Part shown: positions 1 through 10,030 of the stretch, piece by piece
Layout: each line of letters begins with the position of its first letter
Position numbering within the stretch: position 1 is the stretch's first letter
Source: Leptura quadrifasciata
Taxonomy: Eukaryota > Arthropoda > Insecta > Coleoptera > Cerambycidae
Length of the DNA stretch: 64,000 nt
Assembly (NCBI GenBank): GCA_963675555.1
Contig: OY776673.1
Coordinates: forward strand, 3,782,001-3,846,000
Direction of reading: 5' to 3'
Notes under the pieces: model-generated
What the model saw: the letters and a program-made list of their open reading frames with translations, nothing else
Told to the model about the DNA's origin: nothing
Databases searched by the model: none
Translations under genes and position numbers: made by a program

Positions 1-85
1 TTGGTTGCAGTCTGGTTACGTTCCTTATAGTAAAATAAGGAGTTTATAGAGGAGTTTGCGACTAAAAATATTATGTTTTAATATT
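1..85 (+). repeat. 3' end of a ~500-bp interspersed repeat
   Basis: This is the terminal part of a repeat found again at 19333-19827, 51226-51593 and in the palindrome at 50698-51255. All share a short hairpin-forming motif (ccttatag...ataagg), a tract close to gaggagtttgcgac, and the end ttttaatatt. Unique sequence follows position 85. The family has no coding capacity here. It could be a solo LTR or a dispersed satellite-like monomer; the ends do not show a clear TG...CA. Confidence 0.7.
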
Positions 86-430
86 AAACTGTATATAAAA
101 GAACCTGGGTAATTAAAAAAGAGGTTACTACACACACAACGAAATTTGGGTCCTACCTTTGTAAAACTTGGCGATCACGCAAATGGCCAACTTTATTTAT
201 TTATCCTTCAATAATTATACAGTGGGGGTCATAAACGTCTCACTACTAACAACGGTTTTTCAGTGAATATAAGAGATTTTCTAGTTGCAAAAAACAAAAA
301 AAGACGTTACAATGAGTAAAGTTTACCCTAAAATTAAAGAAAAATCACAAAAAACTTTGTATCTCTAACATATATTGACCCCTTGTTAGAAATAATCTCG
401 TATGTATTATCGAACCATAACCTTCAGATA

Positions 431-633
431 GCATTCAACTCTAGCCAGAAAATGTCAAATATTCTCTATAATGCCAAACAGAAAACACAAAAAAGTAAAA
501 AATTGGAGGTTTATAGATGCTGTGTGAAGACTGCAATAGCTGCTATATAGGCCGAACAGGAAGATCATTTAACATAAGATACTCGAAACATTTAAAATCA
601 TTTGGAAAAAGGAAAAGCAACTCAAATATATTA
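431..633 (+). pseudogene. Penelope-like element GIY-YIG endonuclease relic
   Basis: Read in frame from 431 the sequence gives a lysine-rich linker ending LEVYR, which resembles the GVY part of a GIY-YIG nuclease preceded by the usual KTP/KSKK linker of Penelope-like elements. After a frameshift near 515, the frame from 517 gives CEDCNSCYIGRTGRSF followed by NIRYSKHLKSF. The paired cysteines, the YIG(R/Q)TGRSF block and the R..EH-like tail are the hallmark of the PLE endonuclease domain, which nicks target DNA for retrotransposition. The reverse transcriptase upstream is not visible, so only the 3' coding end remains. The frameshift and a stop make it non-functional. Confidence 0.75.
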
Positions 634-1569
634 TAAAATTAATGACCGCTGTTTGAGGGGTGTTGCCCGGTATTATGTTCTTTCGTCTAAGGTAGATGTA
701 ATCGATGATAGCCAATGGTAGGGCGTCAAATTTACAAGAACGGGGGCTGTCATAAGGAGCAAGATAAAGCGCCTACTTAGCATTGGGGGACAAGGTGTGG
801 ATAGTAGCTGGAGTTGTAATCAGAGCGCGTTGGCAGAACAAGCCATGGTACGGACTAATCCGGAGACCTTGGCTGGGATGGAATGGAAGTCGTTTCGGTA
901 GCAAACTAGCCCTACGGTGAAAGTACGCACGCACTGACACGTATTTATCGATGAGCCATGGGCGTACCGTATCGACTAGTAAAACAAAATCGACAAAAAT
1001 ATTAAGCACTGAGCGGAGATGTAGTTATCCATTGTAAACTACAAGAGATAAATTGTGTAAAAGCTAATTCTGGCAATTTCTCTTTATGTTTGGGATCTTC
1101 TATCACATGTATGATTTTAATGTTTCTATTTCTTTTTTGTTTCTTCTATCAAAAATTTTAGAGTTTGAGTTTTACGTTTGCCTTTTTAAAACAAGCTCAA
1201 GGTATTAAAATTTTGTCAGCGGGCAAGGGTAATGTCATTCTTTAGAGATGAAGATATATATGACACAACAATCATGACAAATGAACCATAATATTGCTGT
1301 TTCTGTGGCTTAAATTAAAAATGACTATAAATTCTTTGCCGTATCAACACCAATACTACGGAAATAAGCAGACAAACATTCATACAGTATAAATATTACA
1401 GCAAATAATCCTACAAAGACAAGCAGACAAACAATCGTACAGTTTAAGGATTTCGAAGAAAAATCCGACAGGAGATTCACGGTGAATAAATATAGTATAT
1501 TGGAAATAGGTATAGATTAATTTGTATATCAATTAATAAGTTGTAGACTTATTAAAATATTACATAAAC

Positions 1570-1692
1570 TCACTCATTTATAAACACATTTTTTATCAGG
1601 TATTCCCTTAATTGGTCTTTAAATACAGATAAACTTTTTACATGTTTAATTTCTTCTGGTAACATATTGTAAGCATAACTACCTGCACCTTT
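1570..1692 (-). pseudogene. C-terminal tail of a non-LTR reverse transcriptase
   Basis: The minus strand encodes about 40 residues, GAGSYAYNMLPEEIKHV followed by KSLSVFKDQL and ending REYLIKNVFINE with a TGA stop. The pattern (small residues, YN.LP..IK, then F...L..YL) is the conserved end of Jockey/CR1-group LINE RT proteins. Nothing upstream on the minus strand extends it, so this is a short 5'-truncated copy, the usual product of incomplete target-primed reverse transcription. Confidence 0.6.
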
Positions 1693-1839
1693 AGTACAGT
1701 TCATTCAACATTAAAAAGGGGCCAAATCTCCGAAATCTGAAGTACTGCTCCGATCTTCTTGAAAATTTAGAATTAAGTTCATCTTACCCTCCTCTTCAAA
1801 CGTGATTTGGTCGCAAAGTGTGCTTTTTGTTTTTAAGGG

Positions 1840-2440
1840 GTGAAAACTGCCCCTTACTCCAATAAATTGAAAACTAATAAATTAACGCAGTGATGGGGGG
1901 GATTATGTTCAAATATATTAAATATCAATTGTTTTTAATCATGGATCTACTATTTCAATATTTTACTATTTAACTACCCTTAAAAGCAACCCCTCACATG
2001 AAAATTAATTAAAAAATGTGTTTAAAAAGCATGAAACCTTTTTATTTTGGATCGTAATAGGAAAATTTTTCCCTTTAAGTATAAGAAATCTGATACTTCA
2101 TTTTTTTAATGATGCAACCCCCAAAAGCCACCCCTAACAATAAAACTTAGGAAAAATTGAAAACTAATAGATGGAAGCAGTGATAGGTTATCATTATGTT
2201 CAAATATGTTAAATATTTGTTGTTTTTTATAATGTAACTAATATTTCGATATTTTACTATGTAACTACCCTTAAAAACCACCCCTCACACAATTATTTAA
2301 AAAACGGTTTAAAAAGCATAAAATCTTTTTATTTTGGATCTTGAATAGAAAAAATATATTCTTTAAGTGTAAACAACCTGATACATCATTTTTCAATATG
2401 ATTCAACCCCTAAAAACTACCCCTTACAATAAAAATTAGG
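1840..2440. repeat. Two tandem copies of a ~292-bp AT-rich unit
   Basis: Landmarks recur at a constant distance. The motif attgaaaactaata occurs near 1866 and 2157, ctacccttaaaa near 1974 and 2267, and a cccctaac/ttacaataaa block near 2126 and 2417. The spacing of 290-293 bp defines two imperfect head-to-tail units. No open frame is conserved. The unit may belong to a longer AT-rich transposon that continues to about 4020. Confidence 0.7.
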
Positions 2441-2559
2441 GAAAAAATCCTTTTGAAAGTTCCAAGTAGTGGAATGCGTAAAAAAATTAAAATAAATTGC
2501 TGCTTATGATATAATGAAATTTTTATAAAATTTTCATCCCTTAAAAACGTCCCTTTCAG

Positions 2560-4020
2560 GAAAATATACATGTAGAAAGAAACCGTTAGCAGGTGTTCCT
2601 CTGTTGAAGGTCGCCTTCAGAGGAATTTCGCCTAGAGAAGCGCACCTTTCCTTTTCTATCTTTTACTCATATTATCTATATAACATCTTTTTATGCATGT
2701 GTTTATACATGTGGGAATCCAGATATGTATGTATCAAGAAGACACAGCATGTACAAAAGAATAAATGCTCCAAAACGTTCAAAATTTAGGCGCTCCGTAA
2801 TTTTCCTACGTTATTTCTAGAAAAATGTATTTAGTTTTTTAACGATAACTCGGCTTCCTTTTAAGCTTTTTGCATTCACCCACACATCATTTTGTAGGGA
2901 ATTTCATAAGTTATAAAGTCATGATGATTGAAATATTTCCACACCCTTTTGTTCGGAGAATTTTAAGGTTGAAGGGCTAAAAAGAGGTTTCCTTCGCATA
3001 GAAATCAAAGCTTTAAATGCCCATATCTCGCTTAATTTTTAAGCTACATGAATTTAAAAAAAAGCAAAATTTTCAGTAGAAAGATAGCTAAATTTTTGTT
3101 AAGAACACTTTTTTTCGTAAAACCATTATTTTTTGAGTTATTTTGAAAAAACAACGTATTTTTTGAAAAATTTAAAAAATAAAAATTTACTTAAAACAAC
3201 TTTTTTCAAAATGTACATTCTCTAAACCATTCAAACTTTTGGAATGTGTTATTGGGACATAAATAAAGTTAATTTTTCTTGGGCTACGATTAATTTTAAT
3301 TTTGCCGCTCATGGCGCCAATTTTATTGTCAATTTTTTTTCAAAAATTCCAGAGATTTAATTTATTTTCGTCATAATTTCCTTAATTTTCGTGCGAGAGG
3401 CTTTTGTAAAACCTTATTTTAAAGGTCTAATAAAAGGTTTAAAAAAGGTTATGAACATTTTCTCTGAAAAATTACTCATTTTTCCGTTATTTGAATTTAA
3501 ATCATTAGATAAATTTACGACAAACAAAAATTCGTCTTCAATGAAGCATAAGTCGCTTAATATGACCTAAAATATTAAAGAAAAACCAACGAATCGCTTT
3601 GTTTTTTTATAAGCTTCAATGTTGATAAGAATAGTTTTTTTCCAGAAAACGTTTAATTTTCCAGTTATTCACGAAAAACTGTTGAAAAACGTGTTTTTTA
3701 TTGGAATTTTAAATCGCGAATAACTCAGAAATTATTGGGTTGTAGAAAAAACTTTATACTATGTTCTCGTCTTAAAATTTGATCCTCTATCGATATCATT
3801 TTGAATTTTAAATTTCCACCCCCGAGAAAGGGTGGCATTCACCCCCGGGGTGGAAGCACATATCGGCACTAAGTCAGGTTTGTTATTTGCATCATTTTTG
3901 AGCTACTTTCAAAATTTCAAACAAATCGGTTCAGTTGATCAGATTTCGGAGGTGAATCGGTTCATTGATTATACTACTTGCGGTGATTCCTTATATTTGC
4001 TCATCTTAATTTTTTTTATA
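2560..4020. other. AT-rich repeat-like stretch without recognisable gene
   Basis: The stretch is dominated by homopolymer A and T runs. Short open frames at 2604-2789 and 3832-4023 show no family signature. A GC-containing block (ccacccccgagaaagggtgg..., 3818-3850) contains a small inverted repeat. The composition matches the flanking tandem unit, so it is probably the body of a non-coding or decayed mobile element, but no family can be named. Confidence 0.35.
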
Positions 4021-4294
4021 TAAATATCATTAGCCTTTTTTGTTTGATGATCATGAATATTTTTATTCAATATAAAATCTTGTAAATCTTCAAAAATATA
4101 CATAGAAAATTTGTAGGTAGGATAATTTTTCAGTTTCTGCATGATTGCCTGAATGGCAAATAAAAAATTATCCTTATTATTCGTTTCTGCATAAGAAATA
4201 CAATATTAATGTCAGTGGCTTGACCCCATATTACTATATTGTAGTTTAATTCAGAATAACCCAATGAATAATAAGTCGATTTTAAGTCTTATTT

Positions 4295-4297
<3 letters not shown>

Positions 4298-4331
<34 letters not shown>
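4298..4331. repeat. (TA)n microsatellite
   Basis: About 17 TA dinucleotides. A second (TA)n tract lies at 4607-4635, so the hammerhead-like segment between them is bounded on both sides by TA repeats. Confidence 0.95.
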
Positions 4332-4333
<2 letters not shown>

Positions 4334-4407
4334 GAGAGGATTATGAGAGGATTCACTTACCTCTCACCACTACACCATTTACATTAGTCTGTATAAGACT
4401 AGCAGGT

Positions 4408-4514
4408 TGGCCACTGTCATTTGTCTGCTCCATGACCTATGGCGTACTGAGGAGAACTAATAAGTTCGAAACCGGTCTATGTCTGGTCAGGGAGTAGACA
4501 AATGACATTGGCTA
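4408..4514 (+). ncRNA. Candidate type I hammerhead ribozyme
   Basis: All invariant core positions are present in order: CUGAGGA (4447-4453); stem II GAACU/AGUUC (4454-4458 with 4463-4467) closed by loop AAUA; GAA (4468-4470); stem III ACCGG/CUGGU (4471-4475 with 4483-4487, one G-U) with a 7-nt loop; and cleavage nucleotide C4488 in a GUC triplet. Stem I is open-ended: 4408-4431 pairs with 4491-4514 over about 24 bp with one mismatch. The weak point is an asymmetric internal loop, because 4432-4446 lies unpaired between stem I and CUGA, opposite only two bases (4489-4490); within it CCAU/AUGG can form a small hairpin. Hammerheads with short stem III are known in Penelope-like elements and retrozyme-type repeats, and PLE relics lie at 431-633 and 52.7-53.9 kb. 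Activity is inferred, not shown. Confidence 0.7.
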
Positions 4515-4602
4515 CCAATTTTTCATGATTTGTAAGGTGTAATTCAATGCAGGTCGGGGTATTTGCCCGCTGAGTAGTTGTTTCCTGCAAGTCATGTATA
4601 AT

Positions 4603-4606
<4 letters not shown>

Positions 4607-4635
<29 letters not shown>
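4607..4635. repeat. (TA)n microsatellite
   Basis: The second TA tract. It directly follows a short GC-containing hairpin (tgcagg...cctgca, about 4549-4590) and directly precedes the 3' end of the minus-strand RT relic. It may be the insertion point or tail of the element that carries the hammerhead-like sequence. Confidence 0.95.
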
Positions 4636-4637
<2 letters not shown>

Positions 4638-5330
4638 AATTGATTAATGCAAATGTTGATTTAGATAGTTTTGTACGGATATAATCAATGTTAGGATCCC
4701 ATGTTAATATTTTATTTAAGAACTTCCCCAAGAATTTAGTAGCTTCTGATGGTTCTAGAATATTTGCTGACTGTATATTAAAATGTAAATGGTTAGATTC
4801 ACTATCTTCGCTGTTTTTTATTTTATTTATAAACTCTATGCACACTGTTTCCTCAGCATTAATTATTGATGAGTTACTATAGCACTAGCCTAAGAATTGT
4901 TTGGTCACATCCTCTGCTTTTAATTCAAGTCTTTCAAGCGATTTATCATGAATAATTACAGAAATACCATCCGTATAAATAAACACTTTGCCAATACTAC
5001 AATTTTCTGACAAGTCGTTAATAAAAAGTAGAAAAATGAGGAGACCCATAATGGAACCCTGTTCTACCCTTACATTCACATCAAAGAGTCAGATTTAGTT
5101 TCTCCAATGGATACGGTAATTTTCCTATTTTCCATATAAGAGTTCACTCATTTTAAAACATTGCCACGAAGTCTCAAGTTTATATAGTAGAAAACTTATA
5201 TTAACGGTATTAAAAGCTGCTGATAAATCAAAAAATAATTCTAGCACCTTAAAATTATCGTCCAATTTATTTACAATATATTGAACATTGAATTGATATG
5301 CATATTTGTTAGTTTTATGTCCGATATGTC
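4636..5330 (-). pseudogene. Jockey/CR1-group reverse transcriptase relic
   Basis: Two minus-strand open pieces fit one RT. Upstream, 4885-5079 gives VEQGSIMGLLIFLLFINDL followed by a catalytic box that reads YTDG where YADD is expected. Downstream, 4636-4845 gives TKFLGKFLNKILTWDPNID and YIRTKLSKSTFALIN, the usual region after the palm domain. Between them and upstream (FDLSAAFNTV-like, about 5200-5260) the frame is broken by stops. Loss of the second catalytic aspartate and the frame breaks show it is dead. The family used RNA templates for target-primed retrotransposition. Confidence 0.75.
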
Positions 5331-5339
5331 AAAAAATTT

Positions 5340-7640
5340 CCAGCTAGACCTATCAACCCTTATATATTTAAAATCAGGGGAAAAGATAAAAAAGAATATG
5401 TAAAAATATACAAGGTTTTCTATTTAAAAAATAATGTACATAATAACAGAAATGAAGGGAATTCAACATGTAGTGAATAATCCCTGTACAACTGTGCAAA
5501 ATTTTAAATCACTAACTTCGAGCCTACCGAAAATATCTGGGTGTATTCATGTTAAGTTAAACACACTGTATACATCTACCTAAATGATGAGGATCAATTT
5601 GTCAAACAGATTCTAATAATGGCCTATCTGGTATTCAAAAAAAATTCTCTTATTATTGATACCGATCATGTGGTTTGTTTCGATGTTTAACTCGAAATTT
5701 TAAAGAAATGAATAAGAGTGTAATTAACAAGCTTTGGCAAACCATACCGACAAATGTGGGCCATCAATTTAATATTAAAGCATTTATATTGAAAAGTAAG
5801 TATACATTTGCAAAACAAAAAGTTTTGCTATATCTAGACTTAAAGAACACGATTCCTATGGCAGCTTACCAGATACTTTAATTAAAGAAATTGAGGATGT
5901 TACATACCTACAGCATTGTGGGAAAAGGGAGCATCATCGATTCCATAAATCAAAACGTACCGTTACTACTGCTTTCACAAATTTTTAATGCCGCGTTTTA
6001 AAGCCGACTGGCAAATAATGTGCCCGCCTGACTGTCATAAAATAACCTTTGCAATAATGCCGTCACAATTGCGCCCAGTTTAAATTGCTTTCTATATTTC
6101 ATTGCACTTTTATGGCCGTTTTAGACTTAATGGGTGTCCAACTCCCGTCAGAGGCATAGGTGGCCTTAATTTTGGCAAGTAAGGGAAGACTTGTTTAAGA
6201 ATATCACTCAAATTTCTTTGACTTTGAGTTAGCTGACCATTTTCATCGATCTTCAAACAATCCTAAGCCTACGCCGTCGCAACAAACCGATTAGAAATGA
6301 ATTTCTTTACATAATAAGAGGCATAATGGAAATTTTAAAGCAATGCACCTTATACCTTCTTCTATACGAATGAGGTGTAATTTTTTTATTTTGGCACTGC
6401 TCAGTAATTTTGTGTTTTTATCATCATTTTTTCTTCAGCCGCTAACAATAATATCTTTAATATTTAATGGTGTTCGAACCAACGTGGAACTATAATTTTC
6501 AAGAATAAAAGGCGGCCACAAATATTTCGAGTTATTAAACAATTCTAAAGACAACCTTGATCCGTCATATTTAAGCTACGATTTATTTGTAAATATTATA
6601 ATTCCAGATTCTCAACTATCATCTATTTTCTTCAGATTTTTCGGTTCAATTCATAGTCAGATTGGTATCTAAATTTGCAATAAAACCACTTCATGATCGA
6701 TTAGTGCTGATTCCGTATAACATCATTCTAAACGATAAATTTTAAGGCGTATTATGGTTTATTGATTAGTTAGCTGACGTCACGTGAGAGTAACTGTTTC
6801 TGGTGTTTGCAATTCGTAAAAATGAAAATGATGATGTTATATTATGCATGTAATACGGAGTATTAAAATTCACAGCTATTGTTCAAGATACTGCAAAAAA
6901 CTTTTCACGACGAGATATTTTAATTAACATCGAGGAAGATAGGAAAAAAGTTTAATATGTCATATACGGGGACAAAAGGTTACGTGCCTCAGAAAATATT
7001 AAATTTACATGTATATACAAAAATATTGTTTTCTTCAAGCGTCAAAAAAACATGACCTTAATGACAAGTTTCGTGAGCTTAAACTATTATTTCTGTGACG
7101 TTTCATCTGAGCGGCACTAAAAGTCTTCTGCTGCCGCTCACGAGCTGCACTACAAGGAAGATTCTTCCAGCCAATAAAACTTTCTTAAAATTCATATACG
7201 ACGTACAATTCTTGAACTTTTTATTTGCAAAATACTTGTGTTTTACATACCGATAGCAATTTTAGTGTAAAAGTTATACAGGAACTGAAGATAAAGTTTA
7301 TGGCTGCCATAGAATTATACCCCGCTATTTTGCATAAGTAATACTAAATGGTTAAAATGTACTTCTCTAGATCATACAACAGAAAAATTGTGAAAGTAAT
7401 ACATCCAAATGCTACAACTGTATTGAAATTAAGCAAAAGTTGAAAATTGACGTTGATGTTAATCACTTTATTGGACGTACAAAAGAGAAAACGCAAAAGA
7501 AAAAAAATTGAAAATGTCTTTTTTAAAGTTTAACACTTTAAATTGTATTCAGTCTCATCAGAGTCAAGAACAGAATTCATCTAAATTAAAGTTAAATAGA
7601 ATATTTTAATGCCAAATCTGTTGTAAACAAATTTAATGAC
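5340..7640. other. No recognisable gene
   Basis: The open frame at 5675-5881 and a minus-strand stretch near 5950-6350 were read and match no family I recognise. The GC content of 5920-6240 is higher than its surroundings, so an old coding relic is possible. Nothing more can be supported. Confidence 0.3.
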
Positions 7641-7863
7641 ATTAAATCATTTGTTAATCAAATCTCATACTTGGTAGTTGCAATCAGTGGAACTTGGTTC
7701 TCCCTTGATCTAATGGATGATATGTTTGAATACCGGACTATAAATTAATAAGAAGCGACCCCGTATTAAAAGACGGGGGTGTTGCTTTTTATGTAAATTC
7801 ATCTACTTCTAAGTCTTGCTCAGTGTTATTTATACCAGCGGAGGAGATCTATGACATCGAGTA

Positions 7864-9998
7864 TACAGGGTGTCTCATCGGGAACTGAATCGATCGATAT
7901 AGAGAAAAGTACGCAGCAGAAAATTTTTAAAATTTAGATAATTACTAATGGTGTGGCCAATCCAACTAAAATAATAACAAGCAGCTGGCACTTCCGTTTA
8001 TACCGGAAGTCGATACCAACTTGCTTATTTCAAATGGAACAGCCTATATATTTTAGGGTTTTCGAAAAGACCATAAAATTCTGAGTCGAAAATATGTAGC
8101 ATATGCTATACCTAAACCTAGCCGTTTCTGAGATATTTGACATTTTATAGAAAATTTGACAGGTGCAACGGTTTGCAAGAACCGTTATAACTTTCTTCGT
8201 GTAAAACATCCTCATTTGCTTCTTGTCACATAAAAAGAACACAGGGAGAACTACGTTCTACAACTGAAATAAGTTCAATAATATCATATTAAGTGTTCCG
8301 TTTTTCGCGTTATATTTTGTCAACTTCAAACCGCGAAACCTTGTTTAGGTCAAATGGAATACCCTGTATTTCTTTACGTCAAGTTGTGTAAAATTGAATT
8401 CCCTTTTTTCTGATATTAGCATTGTGGGGGTTAAAGTTACAACTTTTTTAAATATTTGCGATTTTATTAAAAATTTGTTTATTATTTATGGAGAACGTGA
8501 TAAAGTAATATCAAGAACATTTACTACTCGATATCCACAAAAACGCAAAATAACACTAACACTGTAACATGCGTTTTAATCGAATTGAAGATATGGCATG
8601 AACTAAAATAGCAGAGATAAGATCAATTTAAAATATGATTTCATTTTAATTTAATAATTGCTCAAAATTCCGCCCTCGAACCTCGACACATTTTTATTTT
8701 ATTATTTTTCAAAATTTTGTAAGATATTCAGATATCTTTCACCTAGAAAAAAAAAAACAAAAATTTACCTATACATATTAGCAGAAGAGAAAATTTAATT
8801 TACCGTTTAAATTTTCCTGATAAAATTGTAATGCCACCACTCTATCGTTTCTTATGGCACAGTAAACATTGAACTGCCAACTTTCCTGAAAGTTTCGCTC
8901 TCTGAACATATGAGGATTTGAGTCACTCCAATAATGCGAATTGTGTCTATTAAAAAGTCCATTTTTAGTAAATTTTACTTCATCTGTCTATATAATATTT
9001 CCCAAATAAGAATCGTGACCCTCAGACCTTATTAGAATAAACTCACAAAAATTCTGTCTTCTTAGGAAATCTGTTTCTTTTAATTCTTGAACCATATAGA
9101 ATGAAAACGGGTGAAACTTATGTTTTAATAAGATTCTGTGAATTGAATCCTTGCATAGTCCCGATTCCAGAGCAGCTTGTCTTAATGACATCCTTGGAAA
9201 TGCATGAAAATATCCCAGAATGACTATTTCAATGTTTTCGTCATCAACAATAGGCTTTCTTCTTTGCATTTTTGCCTTGACAAAGCCATAATTTTTAAAA
9301 TTTTCCAGTATGCGTTTTACAGTTTTTGGTGACGATTTCCGTTTTTCTGGGTATCGAGTAGCAAATGTGCTGCAAGTTCTTGATATTACTTTATCACATT
9401 CTCTATAAATAATAAACAAATTTAAAAAGTCTTCGTGGGTGTAATTTGCTGGCATTTTTTGACATAAGATAATGACTGATTGTTTCTAATCATGGCCATT
9501 TTGATGAAATTATTACAATTCATTAATTTTCGCGGTTTGAAGTTGACAAAATGTAACGCGAAAAACGGAACACTTAGTATGATATTATTGAATTTATTTC
9601 AGTTGTAGAACGTAGTTCTCCTTGTGTTCTTTTTATGTGACAAGAAGCAAATGAGGATCTTTTACACGAAGAAAGTTATAACGGTTCTTGCAAACCGTTG
9701 CACTTGTCAAATTTTCTATAAAATATCAAATATTTCTGAAACGGCTAGGTTTAGGTATAGAATATGCTACATATTTTCGACTCATAGCTTTATGCTCTTT
9801 TCGAAAACCCTAAAGTATATAGGGTGTTCCATTTGAAATAAGCAAGTTGGTATCGACTTCCGGTATAAGCGGAAGCTGCTTGTAATTATTTTAGTTGATT
9901 GGCCACACCAACATTAGTAATTATCTAAATTTTAAAAATTTTCTGATGCGTACTTTTCTCGATATCCATCGATTCAGTTCCCGGTGAGACACCCTGTA
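7864..9998 (-). mobile_element. Long-inverted-repeat mariner-like transposon, copy A
   Basis: The element starts tacagggtgtctcatcggg and ends with its reverse complement, flanked by TA at 7862-7863 and 9999-10000, the target duplication of the IS630/Tc1/mariner superfamily. The inverted arms (about 7864-8337 and 9531-9998, roughly 465 bp each) are much longer than the ~30-bp ends of ordinary mariners. Between them lies a degenerate transposase on the minus strand. The left arm continues into an inverted copy of the transposase start (about 8477-8567). A second copy lies at 57787-60096. This copy lacks the segment with the second catalytic aspartate that copy B keeps, so neither looks autonomous. 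Confidence 0.85.
8820..9455 (-). pseudogene. Mariner-like transposase N-terminal half
   Basis: The frame opens at 9455 with MPANYTHEDFLNLF and runs 155 codons. It contains a DUF4817-like first helix-turn-helix (EDFLNLFIIYRECDK...), a lysine/arginine hinge (AKMQRRKPIVDDEN) and a second helix-turn-helix (MSLRQAALESGLCKDSI). It stops where copies of this family read WTDE, the first catalytic aspartate: a TGG to TAG change gives GNII-stop-TDEVKF. Downstream NGLFNRHNSHYWSDSNPH can still be read. The C-terminal catalytic part is deleted. Its role in an intact element would be TIR binding and cut-and-paste catalysis. Confidence 0.8.
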
Positions 9999-10030
9999 TA
10001 ATTGTCAAAGTTACTATAGAAAATAAATTG

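Larger units (their letters stand above)
7650..10030 (+). pseudogene. LINE AP-endonuclease relic split by a mariner-like insertion
   Basis: Plus-strand reading before 7863 gives SGTWFSLDLMDDMF, then after a frameshift GGVAFYVNSSTSKSC, SVLFIPAEEIYDIE. This matches the apurinic-endonuclease-like domain of Jockey-group LINEs (ETWL...GGGVA.YV). After the transposon ends at 9998, the plus strand resumes with IVKVTIENKLCVTGSF, the next conserved segment (IKV....LC.GSFYR). The transposon therefore inserted into this endonuclease at a TA. The fragment stops near 10030, where a minus-strand RT relic begins. Confidence 0.6.

Noticed and set aside
773..1009. Minus-strand open frame of 78 codons in a GC-richer segment
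   Set aside because: No family signature; lies beside a PLE relic and is probably non-coding transposon sequence.
640..1010. Second hammerhead-like core near gtttcggtag and ccatgggcgtac
   Set aside because: GAAA-like and stem-like pieces exist on the minus strand, but the CUGANGA box is missing.
4264..4497. 77-codon frame across the (TA)n tract
   Set aside because: It is made of YIYIYI from the microsatellite and of the hammerhead-like non-coding sequence.
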